Under the pieces are notes generated by a model, which saw nothing but the letters and a program-made list of their open reading frames with translations, was not told the origin of the DNA and ran no database searches. This document shows, one piece after another, positions 42,703 through 52,844 of a DNA stretch of 64,000 nt. The DNA lies in contig NZ_JAVSJA010000001.1 of the NCBI RefSeq assembly GCF_032027425.1, forward strand, positions 2,493,501-2,557,500, read 5' to 3'. Both the position numbers and the translations under genes were made by a program. The DNA is from Microcystis wesenbergii NRERC-220 (GTDB taxonomy: Bacteria; Cyanobacteriota; Cyanobacteriia; Cyanobacteriales; Microcystaceae). The stretch's first letter is position 1. The number at the start of each line of letters is the position of its first letter.

Positions 42703-44433
42703 TTATTTTTTGCGGTAATCCTCAACCCTCTGAGGACAGCCCCAGATTACCGTTTCCTGTTTGTAAACCACCATACCGGGCTTGGCGCCCTTGGGTTTAT
42801 AGACGTATTTGGGACGGGTATAGACGACGGGAACCTGTTCACTATGGCGAGCGCGGCTATAATAAGCGGCGTAATCGGCGGCAAATTGCAGATCGGCGGC
42901 TTCTGGAACTGTACCGGGGGTTAAACGGAGTAAAACGTGACTACCAGCGATTTCTTGACTATGAAACCAGATATCGTAATCGCTGGCACTACGAAAAGTT
43001 AGCCGATCATTTTGACGGTTATTTCTGCCAATCCATAATTCTACTCCAGAGGGAGTAGTAAAGCGCATGGGTTCGGATTCTTTATTATTCGCCCGATTAC
43101 GCCGGTAATTGCTTTCTAGATACTTTTGTTGGATTAATTCTTCTTGTATCTCGTCTAGGGCCTCTAAATCTTCGCTGCTGCTATAATTCTCTAGTTGACT
43201 TAAACTCGATCGCACTTGTTCGAGATAATTAATTTCACTGACCACTTCCTCTAATAAAGGTTCCACCGCTAACCGCGCCCTTTTTAATTTCTGATGTTGT
43301 TTATAAAAATATTGGGCATTCTGCACGGGATTTCTTTCGGGATCGAGAGGAATAATGACAGGGTTTCCTGTCTGGAAATCCGCCAAACTAATGCTAGTCA
43401 TTCCCTGCTGTATTTGCTGCAGATTTGCCATTAATAAATCCCCTTGCTCTTTATAGCGATCAGCATGAGCAGATTCTGCTAGTCTTGTTTGAAATCCTGC
43501 GGCTTTAGTTTGCAGTTTAGTCAGTAAAGAGATGACTTTTTGGCTTAATTTTTGCTGTAGTTGTCGAAAGCTTTCTTGATTAATTTGGTCGCTATAATAA
43601 CGGTTTAATAATTCTTGAACATTTTTAGCCGCTGCCAGTATCTCCCCACCGATAACTGTATAACCTTCTCTTGTCCATCCGGGTTGAAAGGTTTTATTTT
43701 CGAGCATTTTTAACCATTCTTGCCAAGCTGAAAAGAGCTTTTCCCAATCATTAGTATCTAACTGATCCGTGTTTAATTTCGGGTTAATTTTGGCTTTTTG
43801 CAACAGCGATCGAGCGATAACTGGACTAACTCCACGATAGGTACTAACTAACTGTTTTTCGATAGTTTTAGGGATTAAACTAACCCTAGCTTGCCAACTG
43901 CTCAAGGATTCTTCTAAACTGGGATTTGTTGCCAATAAAACGGGGGGTAGTTGATAGATTTGTCCCGTTTGTACGGTGCGAACACTGGACTGGGTGGCAT
44001 TGACTTGATGGGCAACGGTGACAATTTGATTGTCAGCCGCAGTTAAAATGACATTGCTATATTTGCCGATAATTTCTATATACAAATGCCACAGCGCCGG
44101 ATCATCGGGACGTTGGGCAAATTGTAGATCGATGACTCTTTCCCACGGGGCAACAAATGCTAATTTTGTCAGCGCCAAACCATTGAGTTGATGACGCAAT
44201 TGATCGCTGAAAGTGAAGGTATCAGGGACTTTTGGCGGTGGCTCACCAATATGCAGCCGCGCCCCTTGGGGATGCCAAGAAATAATTAACCATCCCTTGC
44301 GATCGAAGGTTCGTAAATAGAGGGCGATCGTTTGGCGATCAATTTGATACACTTGTTCTAGTCTCGCCGGTAGCCAAGGGGCGGCAATTTCGGCACAAGT
44401 GGCGCTGAGGGTGGTAAAGTCTACGGATTGCAT
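42703..44433 (-). CDS. RqcH/Rqc2 (NEMF, NFACT) family ribosome-quality-control protein
   Basis: A 576-residue protein. The NFACT-N domain (residues about 5-220) is followed by a helix-hairpin region and coiled coil (about 280-440), then the NFACT-R domain with GVELWIGRNNRQNDRLTFR and DIWFHSQEIAGSHVLLR. In bacteria RqcH binds stalled 50S-peptidyl-tRNA complexes and adds alanine tails; some members were earlier described as fibronectin-binding proteins. Full length. Single gene on the minus strand. Confidence 0.92.
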   Translation of the reverse strand: MQSVDFTTLSATCAEIAAPWLPARLEQVYQIDRQTIALYLRTFDRKGWLIISWHPQGARLHIGEPPPKVPDTFTFSDQLRHQLNGLALTKLAFVAPWERVIDLQFAQRPDDPALWHLYIEIIGKYSNVILTAADNQIVTVAHQVNATQSSVRTVQTGQIYQLPPVLLATNPSLEESLSSWQARVSLIPKTIEKQLVSTYRGVSPVIARSLLQKAKINPKLNTDQLDTNDWEKLFSAWQEWLKMLENKTFQPGWTREGYTVIGGEILAAAKNVQELLNRYYSDQINQESFRQLQQKLSQKVISLLTKLQTKAAGFQTRLAESAHADRYKEQGDLLMANLQQIQQGMTSISLADFQTGNPVIIPLDPERNPVQNAQYFYKQHQKLKRARLAVEPLLEEVVSEINYLEQVRSSLSQLENYSSSEDLEALDEIQEELIQQKYLESNYRRNRANNKESEPMRFTTPSGVELWIGRNNRQNDRLTFRSASDYDIWFHSQEIAGSHVLLRLTPGTVPEAADLQFAADYAAYYSRARHSEQVPVVYTRPKYVYKPKGAKPGMVVYKQETVIWGCPQRVEDYRKK

Positions 44434-44434
44434 T

Positions 44435-44474
44435 TTCAGTTATCAGTTATCAGTTATCAGTTATCAGTTATCAG
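44435..44474. repeat. Heptamer tandem repeat (TCAGTTA)n
   Basis: Five to six copies of TCAGTTA directly upstream of the RqcH start. The same heptamer array and its complement recur at 45.72, 46.08, 53.12, 58.68 and 58.85 kb. Confidence 0.8.
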
Positions 44475-44576
44475 ATTTGAGTTTTAAGTGGACAGTGTTA
44501 TCTAGCAGTTGCCGTTTTCTCTTCACTGATTACTGATTACTGTTCACTGAAAAGCCACCTAACCTCGATCACCTTT

Positions 44577-45683
44577 TTACTTTTTACTTTTGTAAAAGGG
44601 TTTTTTGACTACGGTAGCGGGGTAGGTGGTGCCGCGGATTTCCACTTCGATCGCCTGTCCGATCGAGGCGAAAGGTGTGGGAAGATAGGCTAAAGCGATC
44701 GCTGTGTTTAAAGTTGGTGATAAAGTGCCACTGGTGACTTTACCCACCGTTTCTCCGGCAAATACTACTGGATAATCGTGACGAGCGATATGTTTGCCAG
44801 ACATCTGCAATCCCACCAAGCGCCGATTGACACCATTAAGTTTTTGGTCTTCAAGGACATCGCGACCGATAAAATCGCCTTTTTCTGGCAGATGAACCAA
44901 CCAATTTAAGCCAGCCTCTAGGGGACTCGTGCTATCGTCGATATCCTGTCCATAAAGGGCTAAAGCTGCCTCTAAACGCAGGGTATCCCGGGCCCCTAAA
45001 CCGCAGGGAGTCACCCCTAAATTTAAGAATTCTGTCCAAAGTTGCTGTCCGATTTCAGGAGGGGCCATAATTTCAAAGCCATCTTCTCCCGTGTAACCGG
45101 TCCTAGCGATAAAAACTTTTTCCCCGAAAAGCTGGCTTTCCCAGTGATTAAATAGACCAAAATCGCTTAATTTTTCCCCGATCAAGGGCTGTAAAATTGT
45201 CGCTGCCTTTGGTCCTTGCAGAGCAATTAAGACCCTTTCTCGGGATAAATCCGCTAATTTGACCCCCGAACCCTCTAAATTGCCTAAAATCCATTCTCGA
45301 TCTTTATCGGTGGTTGAGGCATTAACAATTAACACGCCCTGGCTTTCGCTTTGGTAGTAAAAGATAATATCATCGATTATACCACCCTCTGGGTTAAGTA
45401 AAACGCTATATTGTGCCTTTCCTGCCCTTAAACGGGCTAAATTAGAGGGAACTAGGGTTTGGAGAGATTGAACCAGATTATCTCCAGTTAAGATAAATTT
45501 GCCCATGTGGGAAATGTCAAACATCCCGACACCGTTGCGGACAGCATTATGTTCGATTTTTAGGCCGCTAAACTGTATCGGCATCTCCCAACCCGCAAAA
45601 GGGGTAAATTTGCTGGTTTGTTGGGCAATTAGGTCGTATAAGGGGGTACGAATAGCGGGGGAAGTTGCTTCTTGGTTAGCCAC
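44577..45683 (-). CDS. gcvT: Glycine cleavage system T protein (aminomethyltransferase)
   Basis: A 368-residue folate enzyme that takes the aminomethyl group from lipoyl GcvH and makes methylene-tetrahydrofolate and ammonia. Signatures: FAGWEMPIQFSGLKIEHNAVRNGVGMFDISHMGK, IARTGYTGEDGFEIM, GLGARDTLRLEAALALYG. It matters for photorespiratory glycine use in cyanobacteria. Full length, single gene; no gcvH or gcvP nearby. Confidence 0.95.
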   Translation of the reverse strand: MANQEATSPAIRTPLYDLIAQQTSKFTPFAGWEMPIQFSGLKIEHNAVRNGVGMFDISHMGKFILTGDNLVQSLQTLVPSNLARLRAGKAQYSVLLNPEGGIIDDIIFYYQSESQGVLIVNASTTDKDREWILGNLEGSGVKLADLSRERVLIALQGPKAATILQPLIGEKLSDFGLFNHWESQLFGEKVFIARTGYTGEDGFEIMAPPEIGQQLWTEFLNLGVTPCGLGARDTLRLEAALALYGQDIDDSTSPLEAGLNWLVHLPEKGDFIGRDVLEDQKLNGVNRRLVGLQMSGKHIARHDYPVVFAGETVGKVTSGTLSPTLNTAIALAYLPTPFASIGQAIEVEIRGTTYPATVVKKPFYKSKK

Positions 45684-46229
45684 GGTGATCTCGATCGAAT
45701 GGTTTTCTGCCTAGAGTAGCATAGCAGTTATCAGTTATCAGTAACCAGTAAACAGTTATCAGTAACCAGTAAACAGTAAATAAGTAGGTAGGCGTTAAAA
45801 ATTATCAGACACCACCGTTATCAAGGGGGACTAAGGGTAGGGTTGATTCATGAATCAACCCTACTATGAATCAACCCTAGGACTAAGGGGGGATCGAACC
45901 TAAAATCCATTTTTAATTTAATTATAACCAGCTACTTAGTAAACAGTAAACAGTGATCAATCATACTAAATCCGTTGAGTACAGGCTAGTTATGCGGAGA
46001 AGCAGTCATGCAAGAGGCACTCATGCAAAGGGGAATAAATAATCAGTTTTTAATAACTGGATTTAGTATCACTATCCACTGATAACTGATAACAAAGGCC
46101 GAAACTAAAACCTAATTTGTTAAGCTAAAAGCTTTGATGTACTTAGTTTATAACCTTCTTTTTAGGTAGGAGAATTGCCAGATTATTTCTTTTGCCTCTT
46201 GCCTCTTGCCTTCAGAAGCTGATTACTGA
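45684..46229. other. Repeat-rich intergenic region
   Basis: Holds, in order, CAGTTATCAG/AACCAGTAAACAG tandem repeats (45722-45780), a C/G-rich palindrome whose loop was replaced by a GTTGATTCATGAATCAAC repeat (about 45825-45900), and a MITE at 45962-46072. No gene is supported. Confidence 0.7.
45962..46072. repeat. MITE-like element, second copy
   Basis: Inverted ends ATACTAAATCC and GGATTTAGTAT with a short middle containing TCATGCAAGAGGCACTCATGCAAAG. Same ends, in reverse order, as 22107-22252. Confidence 0.6.
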
Positions 46230-47939
46230 TTACTGTTCACTGATAACTGAAAAAGTTCCCCAATCCCTTAACCTTTCTCGCACTCTGTCAATGGGAATTG
46301 CGAAACCGCAGCCCAATCTAACGGCATTTTCTAGGGGTTTAGGAGTGGAGGGATCATCACAAAATAAACTCGCTTGAGAAATCACTCCCACCACTTGATT
46401 TTTATCGTTTAAAACTGGACTTCCCGACTGTCCAGAAACGACAAACATGGACAAACTTAAGGATTTTTCGTTATTATCATTAACAGTGCCTTTGCTGACA
46501 GTCCAATCTTTTTGATTAAAAGGATTACCGATCGAGATTACCGGTTGATTAGGGGCAATTGGGAGGGGTGCTAAAGCTAAAGGTTTTAAATCTGGGGGAG
46601 GATTTTTTACCTCTAATACTGCTAAATCGAGCCAGTCATTAGGGGGGGTAGTGTGGAGAATTTTAGCTTTTGAACGCTTGCGAAGTTTTCCCTGGGGGGG
46701 TTGGCTATAATACTCGACAAAAATGCGCGCCTCTGCATCGATTTCTTGACGGGAATTCGTCACCACATGGCGGTTAGTCACGATCCAAGCTGTGTCTTGA
46801 TCTCGTTTTAATAACCAACCAGTGCCGATGCCATTTTTATTTTGGCCGCGAATGATAATTTTAACAATTGAGCGTTTTAAATTTACCAGAGGATCACTCT
46901 TAACACTGGGAATTATCTCTGGCATTTTTAATAATTCGGGATTGTCATGAATTAATCGCCCCCGTTGGATTTCCTGTAAAATAAATCTAGCTTCTGATAA
47001 ATTGGGATCAATTTCTACGGCCTGCCGACACCAATTGAGACCCTGATCGATCTGACCGCTATTGATATAGGTATAACAGAGATTTTCGTAAATCTTGGCA
47101 TTTTTGGGACTAATTTGGCGTGCCTGTTGAAAAACTGCCATCGCTGCCCCTAGTTTGCCCTGTTCCGCTAAAGCTTTGCCTAAATAATTATAAATATCCC
47201 CATCTTTAGGGGCGTAAATTAAAGCCTGTCGATATATTTGCTCTGCTTGCTGCCATTTTCCCTGTTTTCCTAGGGCTTCTCCTAATTTTTTGTAGATTTC
47301 ACCCTGATTAGGTATCAATTCTAGAGCTTGCTGATAGGCATAACTGGCCTCTGGCCAGAGTTGCTGTTCACTGTAGGCCTTTCCCAGATAAAAATAGGCT
47401 TTTCCCTGACTAGGATCGAGAAAAACCGCTGCTTGCAGAGCTTTCGCCGCCTCATCCCAACGTTGTAAACTATAGAGAGCTTTTCCTAGCTGAAATTGCC
47501 CTTTAAAAGTTGGTTTAATGATAATTGCTTTTTGGTAGGCATCGATCGCCTCTGACCATTTTTCCTCTTGGGCGAAGATATCTCCCAAAGCGACTAAATG
47601 ATTACTTAGGGAGGGTTCCGTCGATGGTTTATCATTAACGATAAAACCACGATTATATGCTTCTAAGGCTTCAGAATAGCGTTTTTGACTTTGCAAGACC
47701 TGAGCGATTTTTATATGGGCTGGGACCAAATTTTCGTGGAAAGATAAAACGGTTCGGTAAGCAGACAGAGCCGATTCCTTTTCCCCCGCGGCCAAAAGTC
47801 GATCGCCTTGCCAGAGATAAGCCAAGGCAATAAGATAAAAAATAGCAAAGGGAGCGGCGGCGATGAAGGCAATAATTAAAAATATTTGCAGGGGTTTGCT
47901 AGAATAGCGGCGACCGATTTTAAGCTCTTTTCTTTTCAT
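46230..47939 (-). CDS. Membrane-anchored TPR protein with trypsin-like serine protease domain
   Basis: A 569-residue protein. One membrane segment near residues 18-42 (IFLIIAFIAAAPFAIFYLIA). Then about eight TPR units (residues 55-325; YSEALEAYNRGF, YFYLGKAYSEQQLWPEA). The C-terminal 220 residues form an HtrA/trypsin-type protease: His in WIVTNRHVV, Asp in DWLDLAVLEV, Ser in VVSGQSGSPVLN. All three catalytic residues are intact, and no PDZ domain is visible. Likely a periplasmic or lumenal protease with protein-binding TPRs; substrate unknown. Confidence 0.88.
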   Translation of the reverse strand: MKRKELKIGRRYSSKPLQIFLIIAFIAAAPFAIFYLIALAYLWQGDRLLAAGEKESALSAYRTVLSFHENLVPAHIKIAQVLQSQKRYSEALEAYNRGFIVNDKPSTEPSLSNHLVALGDIFAQEEKWSEAIDAYQKAIIIKPTFKGQFQLGKALYSLQRWDEAAKALQAAVFLDPSQGKAYFYLGKAYSEQQLWPEASYAYQQALELIPNQGEIYKKLGEALGKQGKWQQAEQIYRQALIYAPKDGDIYNYLGKALAEQGKLGAAMAVFQQARQISPKNAKIYENLCYTYINSGQIDQGLNWCRQAVEIDPNLSEARFILQEIQRGRLIHDNPELLKMPEIIPSVKSDPLVNLKRSIVKIIIRGQNKNGIGTGWLLKRDQDTAWIVTNRHVVTNSRQEIDAEARIFVEYYSQPPQGKLRKRSKAKILHTTPPNDWLDLAVLEVKNPPPDLKPLALAPLPIAPNQPVISIGNPFNQKDWTVSKGTVNDNNEKSLSLSMFVVSGQSGSPVLNDKNQVVGVISQASLFCDDPSTPKPLENAVRLGCGFAIPIDRVRERLRDWGTFSVISEQ

Positions 47940-48436
47940 TTCTTGGTTAGGATAGACAACAGGCCAGAGGTGGTTCGATAGGTGTAATTAATTTTGTCTA
48001 TGTACTTATAGGGGATGAGGGCAATAGTTAAAGTCGTGGCTGTTGGCCAGACAATTATCGATCAAAATGAGCAAGATGCCGGTTAAAGCCAGAAAATTGC
48101 TATTTTAATATATGTCCTAGCCAATTCTTATTTTATTTTTATATCCGAAGACTGACAACTGAACAAAGGCAATTGTGTCTATTATTTTAAAGGAAACTGC
48201 TAGACTTAAAACTATCGCGGAACATAACTCTAGTGCCGATTTTCCCCTTCACCTTGCACTAATTCCCTTTTCTTGAGACAGTGCTGAATGTTGCCAAGTT
48301 CTCGTCGTCTTCTTTTGTCTATCAACCTCTCCACTCTTGGCAAGAAAGCGATGAACCGGTTTAGTCTTAAAATAGTCCCCGATAGCTGACTGTCGATCGG
48401 GAACCGAGAAAATATGATCTAATGGAGTTGCTCACC
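47940..48436. other. Intergenic region, nothing recognised
   Basis: About 500 bp between divergent genes. A TTGGCAAG-type sequence (48292-48299, 48337-48345) occurs twice, but no gene, RNA or clear promoter is visible. Confidence 0.5.
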
Positions 48437-48670
48437 ATGTCTAACGAAACCGTTACCTATTCCCTAGAAGCTGTTTTGACTAGGATTGAGGGGAAAATTA
48501 ACAATCTCCAAAAAGATGTTAACCAAAAATTTGACAAAATCGACGAACGGTTAAATAAGCTAGAGGTAAGACAGGCAAAGTTAACCGAAAAGGTTGAGGG
48601 CATCGATAATCGCCTAAAATCAGTGGAAGGAACCCAAAAAAATCAGGTTTGGACATTAATTATTCTTTGA
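48437..48670 (+). CDS. Short coiled-coil protein, probably truncated
   Basis: A 77-residue protein: heptad-type coiled coil (VLTRIEGKINNLQKDVNQKF, DKIDERLNKLEVRQAKL). It ends NQVWTLIIL. Related cyanobacterial proteins continue from a QIW.LI stretch into a membrane helix, which here is cut off after the first hydrophobic residues, suggesting a frameshift or early stop. Function unknown. Confidence 0.5.
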   Translation: MSNETVTYSLEAVLTRIEGKINNLQKDVNQKFDKIDERLNKLEVRQAKLTEKVEGIDNRLKSVEGTQKNQVWTLIIL

Positions 48671-48836
48671 GCAAGTGCGATCGCTACAGAGGGTTAGCCC
48701 TCATACCGACCATAGCCGTTGCTTTCTTCGCAACCTTCTCCAAGATTTGATCTAATCTCAGACAGAAGTAAGCCCGATCCAATTACCCACTCTCTATATG
48801 GGAGAATAGCCTGTGTGAAAAACCTAGGTAATTGTT

Positions 48837-51476
48837 ATGGTTGCACATATACAAAATAGGCAGTTTAACGGGTTGTCTAGTCAAGAAGCTAGTGATCGCT
48901 TGAAACAGCACGGCTACAACGAACTCCCTTCAACCCAGCATCGTACTTTTTTAACCATCGCCCTAGACATTATCCAAGAGCCGATTTTCTTGCTCCTGAT
49001 TGCCTGTGGTGTCATCTACCTCTTTTTGGGTGATGCTCAAGAAGCTCTGATTTTGTTGGGGTTTGTCTTTTTTATTATTGGCATCAATCTTTACCAAGAG
49101 CAGAAAACGGAACGTTCTCTAGAAGCACTGCGGGACTTATCCAGTCCGCGGGCCTTGGTGATTCGAGATGGGGAGCGGCAGCGAATTGCCGGCCGAGAAG
49201 TGGTAGAGGGGGATCTGATCGTGGTGGAGGAGGGCGATCGCGTTCCTGCGGATGCGATTTTGTTGTGGTCCACTCACTTGACGATTGATGAATCGCTGTT
49301 AACCGGAGAGTCAGTTCCGGTCAGGAAACGCACCATCCACAGGGAAGAAGACCCGAAGCACCTTTCAGCCACCTTGAGACCGGGTGGAGACGACTTGCCC
49401 ACCGTCTATTCCGGTACTCTGGCGGTACAAGGGCAGGGCATTGCCCAGGTGCAAGCAACGGGTATCGGCACTGAAATGGGAAAAATTGGCAAAGCTCTGC
49501 AAACGGTTGAACCGGAAGACACGGTCTTACAGAAAGAAACCCGTCGCATTGTCGGTAAATTGACGATGATCGCGCTGGCCATTTGTGCGGCGGTGGTGGT
49601 GATTTATGGATTAACCCGGGCCGATTGGTTGCATGGCTTTTTGGCAGGATTAGCCCTGGCGATGGCAATTTTGCCCAATGAAATTCCGGTGGTGCTGGCC
49701 ATCTTTCTGGCTCTGGGAGCGTGGCGATTCTCGCAAAAACAGGTACTAACCCGTCGCATTCCAGTGGTTGAAACCCTGGGTTCTGTCACCGTTCTTTGTG
49801 TCGATAAGACTGGAACCCTGACATTGAACCAAATGGCCGTCAAACAATTGTTGGTTTACAGCGGCCCCGGTGCTTATCTGTACGATGTGACGCTCCACGA
49901 GCGCGAACCCTTGCCAGAAGTCCTTCATCCCCTGATCGAGTTTGGTATTCTAGCGAGTCGCAAAGATCCCTTTGACCCGATGGAAAAAGCTTTGCAGCAA
50001 ATTGGTTGGAATTACCTAGCCAAGACCGAACACCTGCACACCGATTGGCAACTACTGCACGAATATCCCCTGTCCACCGATCTCTTGGCCATGTCCTGTG
50101 TCTGGGAATCCCTGACGGGGGAGCTTACCGTTGCGGCAAAAGGGGCCCCCGAAGCGATCGCCGATCTCTGCCATTTCAGCCCGATTCAACAACAGGAGCT
50201 TGTCGAACAGATCCAGGCAATGGCCGGAGAGGGTTTGCGAGTTCTGGGAGTTGCCCAAGGACGCAAAATGGGAACATTACCCAAAACTCACGCTTTTGAG
50301 TCATCTGGGCCTCTAGCCTACTTAGAATCTGACGATCGCTTACCTGTTCAACAACACGACTTTGAGTTTGAATTTGTCGGACTGATCGGCCTGGAAGACC
50401 CCGTGCGTCCTACTGGGGCACCTGCGATCGCTGAATGCTATGGTGCGGGAATTCGCGTTGTGATGATTACGGGTGATTATCCGGTAACAGCCCAGAACAT
50501 TGCCCGTCAGATTGGACTCAGGCCTTTAGACAAGGTGATCACCGGTAGGGAACTGGAGCAAATGGGTGAGTCGGAACTGCGCGATCGCATTCAAAGCACC
50601 AACATCTTTGCCCGTGTCGTCCCCGAACAAAAACTATTGATTGTCAATGCACTGAAACGCTCCGGGGAAATTGTGGCCATGACTGGTGATGGTGTCAACG
50701 ATGCCCCGGCTCTCAAGTCTGCTCATATCGGCATTGCCATGGGTGAACGGGGGACCGATGTAGCGCGAGAGTCTGCCGATTTGGTCCTGTTGAAAGATGA
50801 TTTTTCGTCCATCGTCGAATCGGTCAAACTGGGCAGACGTATCTTTGACAACCTGAAGAAGGGGATGGCCTATACCTTGGCCGTTCACGTTCCGATCGCG
50901 GGTATGTCGTTGATTCCAGTCATCTTTGGCTGGCCTTTGGTGCTACTCCCCATCCACATTGCCTTTCTGCACTTAATTATCGATCCGGCCTGCACGGTTG
51001 TGTTTGAAGCTGAACCGGCAGAAAGCGATATTATGCGCCGCCCACCCCGTAATCCCAAAGAACCCTTGTTCAGTCGTCGGACGTTGCGATTGGCTTTGCT
51101 TCAAGGGATCAGCGTTTTAGTGGTACTGGTTATTGTATTTGCGATCGCCTATAACAACGGCAATAGTGAATTTGATGCCCGTGCCTTAGCGTTTACGACA
51201 TTGATTATCTCCAACCTGGCTATGATCCTAACCAATCGTTCCTGGTCCCGAACGATTCCAGAAATGCTCCAAGCTCCTAATCAGGCTTTGTGGTGGGTGA
51301 TCGGCGGTGGACTACTCTTTTTGGGATTAGTTCTCTATGTTCCCCTGCTACGACACCTGTTCGGCTTTTCATTTCTACATACTGATGATTTGCTGGTCAG
51401 CTTAGTTTCTGGAGTTGTCAGTATTTTCTGGTTTGAAGGACTAAAACTGTGGAACCGTCGGAACATGAACATCTAA
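48837..51476 (+). CDS. P-type cation-transporting ATPase (P2-like)
   Basis: An 879-residue membrane pump. N-terminal cation-ATPase domain (residues 1-60), actuator motif DESLLTGESVPV, phosphorylation motif CVDKTGTLT (Asp about 323), KGAPEAI in the nucleotide domain, and TGDGVNDAPALKSAHIGIAMG. The M4 site reads LPNEIPVVLA, unlike the PEGLP of calcium pumps, so the ion is uncertain. Six C-terminal membrane helices follow. Codon use is richer in G/C third bases than in most neighbours, which may point to acquisition from another cyanobacterium. Confidence 0.9.
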   Translation: MVAHIQNRQFNGLSSQEASDRLKQHGYNELPSTQHRTFLTIALDIIQEPIFLLLIACGVIYLFLGDAQEALILLGFVFFIIGINLYQEQKTERSLEALRDLSSPRALVIRDGERQRIAGREVVEGDLIVVEEGDRVPADAILLWSTHLTIDESLLTGESVPVRKRTIHREEDPKHLSATLRPGGDDLPTVYSGTLAVQGQGIAQVQATGIGTEMGKIGKALQTVEPEDTVLQKETRRIVGKLTMIALAICAAVVVIYGLTRADWLHGFLAGLALAMAILPNEIPVVLAIFLALGAWRFSQKQVLTRRIPVVETLGSVTVLCVDKTGTLTLNQMAVKQLLVYSGPGAYLYDVTLHEREPLPEVLHPLIEFGILASRKDPFDPMEKALQQIGWNYLAKTEHLHTDWQLLHEYPLSTDLLAMSCVWESLTGELTVAAKGAPEAIADLCHFSPIQQQELVEQIQAMAGEGLRVLGVAQGRKMGTLPKTHAFESSGPLAYLESDDRLPVQQHDFEFEFVGLIGLEDPVRPTGAPAIAECYGAGIRVVMITGDYPVTAQNIARQIGLRPLDKVITGRELEQMGESELRDRIQSTNIFARVVPEQKLLIVNALKRSGEIVAMTGDGVNDAPALKSAHIGIAMGERGTDVARESADLVLLKDDFSSIVESVKLGRRIFDNLKKGMAYTLAVHVPIAGMSLIPVIFGWPLVLLPIHIAFLHLIIDPACTVVFEAEPAESDIMRRPPRNPKEPLFSRRTLRLALLQGISVLVVLVIVFAIAYNNGNSEFDARALAFTTLIISNLAMILTNRSWSRTIPEMLQAPNQALWWVIGGGLLFLGLVLYVPLLRHLFGFSFLHTDDLLVSLVSGVVSIFWFEGLKLWNRRNMNI

Positions 51477-51857
51477 AAAATAAGCATGAATGGATGATCA
51501 GAACTTTTACCGAAAATGTTTGTATAAAAGGCATCATAGATTCCACGATCGGTTAACAAATCGTTGCAGCAGTGCGCTATGTAGTTGCTTGAATGAGAGG
51601 TTATCTACCGCTCCTAAACTCAATCGTTGGCAAGTATTTTTTTCAGGTAAGTAGCTGGTTATAATTAAATTGAAGATAGATTTTGTCTTTGATCCCCCCT
51701 GCCCCCCCTTGATAAGGGGGGTGCCGATAGGCGGGGGAATCTGACAGTTTTTAATACCTAACTACTTAATCCCTTTCAGGTAATCCCTAGAATTAATAGT
51801 AGCAACCTCACCCCCCCTTATCCTGATCGGTTAGCCAAAAATTGTCACCTTTCCGAT
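51477..51857. other. Intergenic region with C/G-rich palindrome
   Basis: A palindromic repeat at about 51691-51726 (GATCCCCCCTGCCCCCCTTG / AAGGGGGGTG...GGCGGGGG) lies between the convergent ATPase and hemB genes. No gene is supported. Confidence 0.65.
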
Positions 51858-52844
51858 TTAACCCTCTGCTAACCAGCGCACGGCATCCTTAGCGTGGTAG
51901 GTTAAGATAATATCGGCACCCGCCCGTTTAAAGCTGGTTAAAGTCTCTAAAGTCACCCGTTTTTCGTCAATCCAGCCATTTAACGCCGCCGCTTTAATCA
52001 TTGAATATTCCCCCGACACATTGTAGGCAGCCACGGGTAAATTAGTCATTTCCTTGATTCTCCAGATAATATCCAGGTAAGATAGAGCAGGTTTAACCAT
52101 TAACATATCTGCTCCCTCTAATACATCTAATTCCACCTCTTTTAAGGCTTCCCTGGCATTACCCGGATCCATTTGGTAGGTTCTGCGATCGCCGAATTGG
52201 GGGGTAGAATCGGCGGCATCCCGAAACGGCCCATAATAGGCAGAGGCATATTTAGCCGTATAGGAAAGAATCGGTGTATCACTATAACCCGCCTCATCCA
52301 ATCCTTGACGAATTGCCTGCACAAAACCATCCATCATTCCCGATGGTGCAATGATATCCACTCCCGCTTTTACCTGGGAAACGGCGGTTTTTTGCAATAA
52401 TTCCAGAGTGGGATCGTTTAATACCCTGCCGGTTAAATCTCCCGTTTGCAGATAACCACAATGACCATGGTTGGTATATTCACACAAACAAGTATCGGCG
52501 ACAATGAGTAAATCAGGAACTGCCTCTTTAATTGCTGTGGCCGCTTTTTGCACAATACCATGATCGTGCCATGCTCCCGTCGCCTCTGTGTCTTTACTTT
52601 CCGGCAGCCCGAATAAAATAATCGCTGGAATTCCTAAATCCCGCACTTCCTTGGCTTCGTCAACAATTTTATCGATTGATAATTGGTACACCCCCGGCAT
52701 CGATTTGACTTCCTGGGCAATACCTTCCCCCGCCGTGGCGAAAAGGGGATAGATAAAGTCATTGGCTGTCAAGACGGTTTCACTCACCAGACGGCGCATT
52801 TGAGGGGTTTGACGCAGACGACGGGGGCGATGAATAGGAAACAT
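51858..52844 (-). CDS. hemB: Porphobilinogen synthase (delta-aminolevulinate dehydratase)
   Basis: A 328-residue enzyme condensing two 5-aminolevulinate molecules to porphobilinogen for chlorophyll, heme and bilin synthesis. Active-site lysines sit in [21 protein letters not shown] and [13 protein letters not shown]. The metal-site cysteine region reads [14 protein letters not shown], as in the zinc/magnesium mixed cyanobacterial type. R-residue motif [13 protein letters not shown] at the N-terminus. Full length, single gene. Confidence 0.96.
   Translation of the reverse strand: MFPIHRPRRLRQTPQMRRLVSETVLTANDFIYPLFATAGEGIAQEVKSMPGVYQLSIDKIVDEAKEVRDLGIPAIILFGLPESKDTEATGAWHDHGIVQKAATAIKEAVPDLLIVADTCLCEYTNHGHCGYLQTGDLTGRVLNDPTLELLQKTAVSQVKAGVDIIAPSGMMDGFVQAIRQGLDEAGYSDTPILSYTAKYASAYYGPFRDAADSTPQFGDRRTYQMDPGNAREALKEVELDVLEGADMLMVKPALSYLDIIWRIKEMTNLPVAAYNVSGEYSMIKAAALNGWIDEKRVTLETLTSFKRAGADIILTYHAKDAVRWLAEG

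Noticed and set aside
45684..45800. Glycine riboswitch upstream of gcvT
   Set aside because: The sequence consists of short tandem repeats with no conserved riboswitch core.
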